10,249 nucleotides of DNA from an uncultured Clostridia bacterium (lineage in GTDB: Bacteria > Bacillota > Clostridia > TANB77 > CAG-508): NCBI GenBank assembly GCA_948505485.1, contig CAOPQH010000050.1, forward strand, positions 1-10,249, given 5' to 3'. The notes below the pieces were generated by a model that saw nothing but the letters and a program-made list of their open reading frames with translations, was not told the origin of the DNA and searched no databases. Below are positions 5,525 to 10,249 of this stretch, one piece after another (position 1 is the stretch's first letter; each line of letters begins with the position of its first letter). The translations under genes and the position numbers were made by a program.

Positions 5525-7909
5525 ATGAAAAAAGGTAAATTGTTCAAACAAAAGATAATAACATCATTAGCGATTGTTTTAATACTTTTTAATTTCATAT
5601 TTCCACCAAGGTCACATGCAATTGTTTCAGAGATTGCAGATACTCTTCAAAGTTTAGTATGTTGGTTAGGAGATGCTGTATTAAATGGGTTGCAAGAATT
5701 TTTTATGGGGGAACCAGCAGTATTTGAAACAGCAACATCATATCAACAAAAATTAAATGAACAAAATCTTGAAGATGCAGCAGATAATGTTGTAGAGAAT
5801 GGAAGCCCTATGGATTATTTAGTTTTATTTGGTGCGGGATTTAATAATGTAGTAGGGAAATTTGGACCGTTTGCGTGGGCACAACAAAAATTTTCTAGTT
5901 TTATGGGATGGAGTGACTATGATGGACCAGTTGCCTTAGTTAAATATTCAGTTGCAAATATTGTAAGTAATCAGATTCCTGCATTTGATGTCAACTTTTT
6001 TAAGACAAAGTCAAACAAAACAGAGGCAGAAAAAAATGGTAAGAAATCTACAGCAGAAGAATTAAGAAAAGTTGTACAAAAATGGTATTATGCATTTAGG
6101 AATATTGGAATAGTTGCCTTACTATCAGTATTATTGTATTTAGGAATAAAAATAGTATTAAGTAGTGCTGCATCTGAAAAAGCGAAATATAAAAATAGCA
6201 TAAAAAATTGGCTAGTTGCAGTATTATTAATATTTTCACTGCATTACATAATGGCATTTACATTAAATATAATAGATGAAGCAAATAGTGTTTTAAAACA
6301 AAAAATAATAATAAAAAATGCAGAATTAGATGAAAATGGTAATGTAAAAAAAGACGATAAAGGTAATATAAAATATAGTGAATATGATGGATTAATAAGC
6401 ATTATAAGAGTTGCTGCAGAAATGTCAGAAGATTATACAGATAATATGACATATACATTAATGTATATTGTATTAATTGTATATACTATCATGTTTACAG
6501 TAATTTATTTTAAAAGGACAATTTATTTAGTATTTTTAACAATTATTGCTCCATTAGTGGCTATAACATATCCTATAGATAAGGAAAAAGATGGTAAATC
6601 ACAAGCTTTTGACATGTGGTTTAAAGAATATATGTTTAATGCAATAATACAACCAATTCATTTGATATTATATTATGTATTAGTTGTATCAGCAATAGAA
6701 TTAGTAAGTCAAAATAATTTATATGCACTAGTTGCAATTGGATTTATGTTACCAGCGGAAAAATTAATAAGGCAAATGTTTGGAATGGAACAACACGGAA
6801 ATGATAGTGCTTTAGGTGGATTTGCTGGAGGAGCTCTTGCGAGCCAAGCTATTAGTTCATTAGGTAAGATAAAAAATTCAAGAAATAGTAAATCAAAAGA
6901 AAAAGCTAAAGAATCAGATGGTAAAGATGAATCAAATATAAAAATGGCTAAAATGGACGATGTGTTTGGTGAAGACGGAAACTCAGATAGAAAAGATGCT
7001 TCAAAAGAAGCTCAAAAAGAAGCAAAAGAAGGTCAACAATCAGCACAAAACAACATACAAACTGGGCAACAGCAACAAAAAGAAGCAAGAAGAAAAGAAT
7101 TACAAAAGAGATTAAGTCAAAATAAACAACAAGGTGCTAATGCTAAAAATCAACAAAGTAAACAAAAAGGTATAATAAAAAAGGCAAAAGATAAATTAAA
7201 TAATGTAAAACAAAAACCAGGAGTTAAAGGAGCAGGAGCGGTTGTTAGATATACAATGAATAAAGCAAAAGGTGGAATAAAAAAATTACCAGGAGCAGCT
7301 TTAAGAACTTCTGCGACAGCAGCAGGATTAGCATTTGGTGCAGCAGCAGGTATTGCAAGTGGTGATGCGTCAAATGTATTCAAATATGGAGCTTTAGGAG
7401 CAGGAGCAGGAAGAGGAGCAGCAAATCTTACGATAAAAGGTGTTAAGGGTGTTAAAAAAGTAGGAGAAGGAGCAATTGATGCTGGAAAGAATGTTAAACA
7501 ACAATATTTAAAAGGATATTATGGAGATGAACAAGAATATCAAAAAAATGTTTTAATACCAAAACTAAAAGCAAAAAATGAAAAAGATAAAGAATTACAA
7601 AGAAAATATGCTCAAGCTGGAATTAATATGAAGGAATCAACAGGTAGAAATGCATTGTATGATAAAGGTTATGTAAATGAAGATGAGATTCTTCGTGCAT
7701 TAAAAGTACAACAAAAAACAGGAATATCAGATGACGATTTAGTTAAAGCTGCAGTTGTATCAAAAAATATTGAAAAATTTGCAGATATTGAGCCAGTTAA
7801 GAAAGCAGTAATGAATAAATTACAAGGTCAAGGATGGGAAGTAGAAAAAGCACAAAAAGAAACAGAAAAATTAATCGAAAACGCAAAGAAAATATCAGGA
7901 TTAACATAA
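5525..7909 (+). CDS. VirB6-like polytopic T4SS channel protein 1 with long cytoplasmic tail
   Basis: A 794-residue protein that starts 3 bp after virB4, with AAGGAG at 5511-5516 inside virB4. It has a signal or leader segment (12-32, ending SHA). Helices lie at about 193-213, 227-247, 308-328, 333-350, 371-392 and 398-412. The tail begins near 415. The central core has the loop SAASEKAKYKNS (214-225) and the IIAPLVAITYP and EKLIRQMFGM signatures shared with the next gene. The tail has a Lys/Gln-rich linker (450-585), the short motif KMAKMDDVFGE (474-484), a Gly/Ala-rich stretch (588-636) and a mostly helical C-terminal region (645-794). The residue 67-139 segment is about 61 residues longer than in the paralogue. 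VirB6/TrbL proteins form the inner-membrane substrate channel; assignment rests on topology, size and operon position. Which end of the tail is cytoplasmic is inferred. Confidence 0.8.
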   Translation: MKKGKLFKQKIITSLAIVLILFNFIFPPRSHAIVSEIADTLQSLVCWLGDAVLNGLQEFFMGEPAVFETATSYQQKLNEQNLEDAADNVVENGSPMDYLVLFGAGFNNVVGKFGPFAWAQQKFSSFMGWSDYDGPVALVKYSVANIVSNQIPAFDVNFFKTKSNKTEAEKNGKKSTAEELRKVVQKWYYAFRNIGIVALLSVLLYLGIKIVLSSAASEKAKYKNSIKNWLVAVLLIFSLHYIMAFTLNIIDEANSVLKQKIIIKNAELDENGNVKKDDKGNIKYSEYDGLISIIRVAAEMSEDYTDNMTYTLMYIVLIVYTIMFTVIYFKRTIYLVFLTIIAPLVAITYPIDKEKDGKSQAFDMWFKEYMFNAIIQPIHLILYYVLVVSAIELVSQNNLYALVAIGFMLPAEKLIRQMFGMEQHGNDSALGGFAGGALASQAISSLGKIKNSRNSKSKEKAKESDGKDESNIKMAKMDDVFGEDGNSDRKDASKEAQKEAKEGQQSAQNNIQTGQQQQKEARRKELQKRLSQNKQQGANAKNQQSKQKGIIKKAKDKLNNVKQKPGVKGAGAVVRYTMNKAKGGIKKLPGAALRTSATAAGLAFGAAAGIASGDASNVFKYGALGAGAGRGAANLTIKGVKGVKKVGEGAIDAGKNVKQQYLKGYYGDEQEYQKNVLIPKLKAKNEKDKELQRKYAQAGINMKESTGRNALYDKGYVNEDEILRALKVQQKTGISDDDLVKAAVVSKNIEKFADIEPVKKAVMNKLQGQGWEVEKAQKETEKLIENAKKISGLT

Positions 7910-7928
7910 AAAAGAAAGGGGAAGCCGA

Positions 7929-10223
7929 ATGAGAGTCAAAGAAAAAATTAATAAATTAGTTGTAATGGTTATGATAATGTTATCATTTAGTATGGTTATA
8001 CCAAATTATTCACAGGCGATCGACTCAAAGCTAGGTGGACCCTTTCAAGCTTTTGTATGTTTTTTTGCTGATGCTATAGAAAATGGATTACAAATGTTCT
8101 TTTTAGGAGATAAAGCTGTAAAGGGAGACGGAAAAAAGATAGAATTAAACATAAAATATTCTATAGCTACAATTGTTACAAATAAAATTCCGATGTTTGA
8201 TATAAATTTCTTTGGAAAAGGCAGACAAATTAAGACAGAAACAAAGGATGACTCTGTTAGTATATTAAAACCAATTGTACAAAAATGGTATTATGCATTT
8301 AGAAATCTCTCTTTAGTAGCATTACTTTCAATGTTGGTATATTTAGGTATGAAAATAGTATTAAGCAGTGTAGCAGAAGATAAAGCAAAGTATAAAAAAC
8401 TATTATCAAGCTGGTTTACAGCAATTGTAATATTGTTTTCTTTGCATTACATAATGGCATTTACTTTAACAGTTATTGATGAAGCTAATACAGCGATTTC
8501 AGCAAATATAGTAACAAAAGATGGAAAAGATGCCTTAATGGAAGAAATAAGAGCAAAAGCAGAAGATGATAAAGAAGAATCTGTTGCAAGAATGACATAT
8601 ACAATATTATATGTGGTATTGATAATATATATTTTAAAATTTTCATGGATTTATCTTAAAAGGCTATTACATCTTACATTTTTAACTATAATAGCACCAT
8701 TAATTGCTGTTACATATCCGTTAGACAAAGAAAAAGATGGAACAGCACAAGCATTTAATTATTGGACAAAGGAATACTTCTTTAATGCACTTTTACAATT
8801 AGTTCATTTAATTTTATATTATGTACTAATATCATCAGCAATAGAATTAGTAAATGATAATTGGGTTTATCCAATAATTGTAATTGGATTTATGACAAAA
8901 GCTGAAAAATTAATAAGAAAAATGTTTGGAATGGATAAAGCAGGAGATGCAAGTGGATTAGGTAATTTCACAGAAGGGGCTTTAGTATCTCAAGCATTGT
9001 CAAGCATATCAAATAGAGCATCAAGAGGATCAGAATCATTAAAGCAAGGAGTAGGAACTAATGGAGAGGATGATAATGATTCTGTAGATACTAGCGGAAT
9101 AAAAATGGCTAAAATAGATGATGTGTTTGGAGAAGAAGGCACAAGTTCAAATATTGATAATGGAGCTACAGAAGGATTAGGAGGAACACTTAGTCCAGCT
9201 ACACAAGGAGGCGGAACAACAGGAGGACAAATTAATGTACAAAATAATACTACAGGTCCAACTTATGGCGGTTTAAATATAAATTCAAATACACCAGCTA
9301 ATGCATCACAAAAATTAAAACAGCAAGGAGTTGGAGGCGGTAATAATGTAAATGTAACTAATAATATGGGTCCTACTAATTTAAATGGAGCACAAGGATT
9401 AGGAGGATTAAGTGGAGCAAGAAACTCAACTAATTTAAATTATTCAGGAGGTCAAGGAGCAGGAAACATACCAAATATACCTAATAATAAAAATAAAAAA
9501 TCTAGAAAAACAAAACTTTCTAGAACTATTAGAGGAGTTGGTAATGTCTTAACTACAACAGGCTCAAAAGTATTTACAGGAGACAACTTAAAGAAAGGTA
9601 TAAGAACAGCTGCAAGTTTAGGATTGGGTTCTGCAGGAGCTGTATTTGGTGCTGCAACAGGTATTGCAAATGGTAATATGTCAGATGTATTCAAAGGTGC
9701 AGCTTTAGGAGCAGGAGCAGGAAGTGGAATAGCAAATGCTGTAGTAGGAATAGGAGAAAAAGTTGTTGGAGTTGGTAGAGGATCTATTAATGCAGGTAAA
9801 AATGTTAAAGAAGCATATCTACAAGGAGCTTATGGAGAAGATTACCAAGAAAAAGTTCTTATTCCTAAATTAAAAGAAAAAAATGCAAAAGATTCCAAAG
9901 TTAAGGCAAAATATAAAAATGCAGGATTTTCGGATTGGAAAGAAGCGATAAATTCAAGCGGAAGAGCAGAATTATATAAAAATGGTATAGTAGATGAGGA
10001 CAAAATAATAACAGCTCTAAAAGTACAAGAAAAATACAACTTATCAGATAAAGAATTAGTACAAGATACAGTTGTAGCAGCACATATTTCTTCATACAAA
10101 GATGCACAAACTATGGAAAAAGTGTTAAAAAGCAAATTATTGCAATCAGGTGTTAGTGAAGAAGATGTAGATTCAGAAGTTAATAGAAAAATGCAAAGTA
10201 TAAGAGCCATAGCAGGATTATAA
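7929..10223 (+). CDS. VirB6-like polytopic T4SS channel protein 2, paralogue of the preceding gene
   Basis: A 764-residue paralogue starting 19 bp after the previous stop, with AAAGGGGA (7915-7922) as ribosome site. The leader ends in SQA (residue 30). The helices match the first copy: about 125-145, 160-182, 222-240, 247-264, 282-303 and 312-324. The same loop is present (SSVAEDKAKYKK, 146-157), as are IIAPLIAVTYP and EKLIRKMFGM. A lone Cys43 in the VCFFADA stretch matches Cys46 of the first copy. The tail keeps KMAKIDDVFGE (393-403), the Gly/Ala-rich stretch (560-606) and the helical end (618-764). The linker between them (405-525) differs from its neighbour: Gly/Asn/Thr-rich instead of Lys/Gln-rich. 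Likely role: a second VirB6 subunit for the same channel, perhaps specialised by its tail. Not a pseudogene: the frame is intact. Confidence 0.8.
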   Translation: MRVKEKINKLVVMVMIMLSFSMVIPNYSQAIDSKLGGPFQAFVCFFADAIENGLQMFFLGDKAVKGDGKKIELNIKYSIATIVTNKIPMFDINFFGKGRQIKTETKDDSVSILKPIVQKWYYAFRNLSLVALLSMLVYLGMKIVLSSVAEDKAKYKKLLSSWFTAIVILFSLHYIMAFTLTVIDEANTAISANIVTKDGKDALMEEIRAKAEDDKEESVARMTYTILYVVLIIYILKFSWIYLKRLLHLTFLTIIAPLIAVTYPLDKEKDGTAQAFNYWTKEYFFNALLQLVHLILYYVLISSAIELVNDNWVYPIIVIGFMTKAEKLIRKMFGMDKAGDASGLGNFTEGALVSQALSSISNRASRGSESLKQGVGTNGEDDNDSVDTSGIKMAKIDDVFGEEGTSSNIDNGATEGLGGTLSPATQGGGTTGGQINVQNNTTGPTYGGLNINSNTPANASQKLKQQGVGGGNNVNVTNNMGPTNLNGAQGLGGLSGARNSTNLNYSGGQGAGNIPNIPNNKNKKSRKTKLSRTIRGVGNVLTTTGSKVFTGDNLKKGIRTAASLGLGSAGAVFGAATGIANGNMSDVFKGAALGAGAGSGIANAVVGIGEKVVGVGRGSINAGKNVKEAYLQGAYGEDYQEKVLIPKLKEKNAKDSKVKAKYKNAGFSDWKEAINSSGRAELYKNGIVDEDKIITALKVQEKYNLSDKELVQDTVVAAHISSYKDAQTMEKVLKSKLLQSGVSEEDVDSEVNRKMQSIRAIAGL

Positions 10224-10235
10224 AGGAGAAAAAAT

Positions 10236-10249
10236 TTGAATAATATTAT
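10236..10249 (+). CDS. Start of a further downstream gene (TTG start, cut by window edge)
   Basis: AAAGGAG at 10222-10228 overlaps the stop of the second virB6-like gene. It is followed, 7 bp later, by TTG (10236-10238) and open codons AAT, AAT, ATT to the window end. No ATG follows within view. The spacing fits a ribosome site for a TTG start in the same operon. Only four codons are visible, so the product cannot be named. Confidence 0.45.

Noticed and set aside
9842..10210. Minus-strand open frame of 122 codons, and similar minus-strand frames at 1130-1483, 5239-5478 and 9452-9694
   Set aside because: They lie opposite well-supported + strand genes, lack ribosome sites and give Ser/Leu/Phe-rich products expected from the complement of A-rich coding DNA.

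Overview
The window is very AT-rich. Arginine is mostly AGA and tryptophan is always TGG. Almost every gene has a strong Shine-Dalgarno sequence (AAAGGAGG type), and both TAA and TGA serve as stops. Together with the gene families, this points to a low-GC Firmicute (Clostridia or a related gut lineage) using the standard bacterial code. A Patescibacteria (CPR) origin is a weaker alternative, because that group carries a similar set of secretion genes. All genes lie on the + strand. They look like part of an integrated conjugative element, a plasmid, or another type IV secretion system (T4SS) locus.

Region 1 (1-1574) is a cassette of four small VirB2-like pilin genes. The first is cut by the left edge, so there may be more upstream. 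Each encodes an N-terminal signal or hydrophobic segment, then a helical hairpin (TM, short cytoplasmic loop with an E-x-A-x-Y-K signature, TM). A strong intrinsic terminator closes the cassette directly after pilin 4.

Region 2 (1604-2045) is a 442-bp gene-free gap. It holds two tandem copies of an ~87-nt element. The copies differ by compensatory changes at seven base pairs while their unpaired segments stay the same, which is the signature of a structured RNA or a selected hairpin repeat. An AT-rich stretch follows, with paired TTACAA motifs and a good extended -10 promoter.

Region 3 (2046-10223) is the machinery operon: a VirB3/PrgI-like protein, a membrane-anchored protein resembling a detached VirB4 N-terminal domain, the VirB4 ATPase, and two tandem VirB6-like polytopic proteins with long modular cytoplasmic tails. 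A further gene appears to start with TTG at 10236. Overlaps and short gaps imply translational coupling.

Working model (inference): VirB4 and its membrane partner energise a channel built on VirB3 and two VirB6 paralogues. The pilin cassette, under separate transcription, supplies alternative surface or channel subunits. The doubled VirB6 and multiplied VirB2 genes recall the expanded T4SS of Rickettsiales. No relaxase, coupling protein (VirD4), VirB8, VirB1-like hydrolase or cargo gene is in the window, so conjugation versus protein export cannot be decided here. The most unusual features are the covarying tandem RNA-like elements, the pilin-like signature embedded inside the VirB6 proteins, and the conserved-ends, variable-middle layout of the VirB6 tails.
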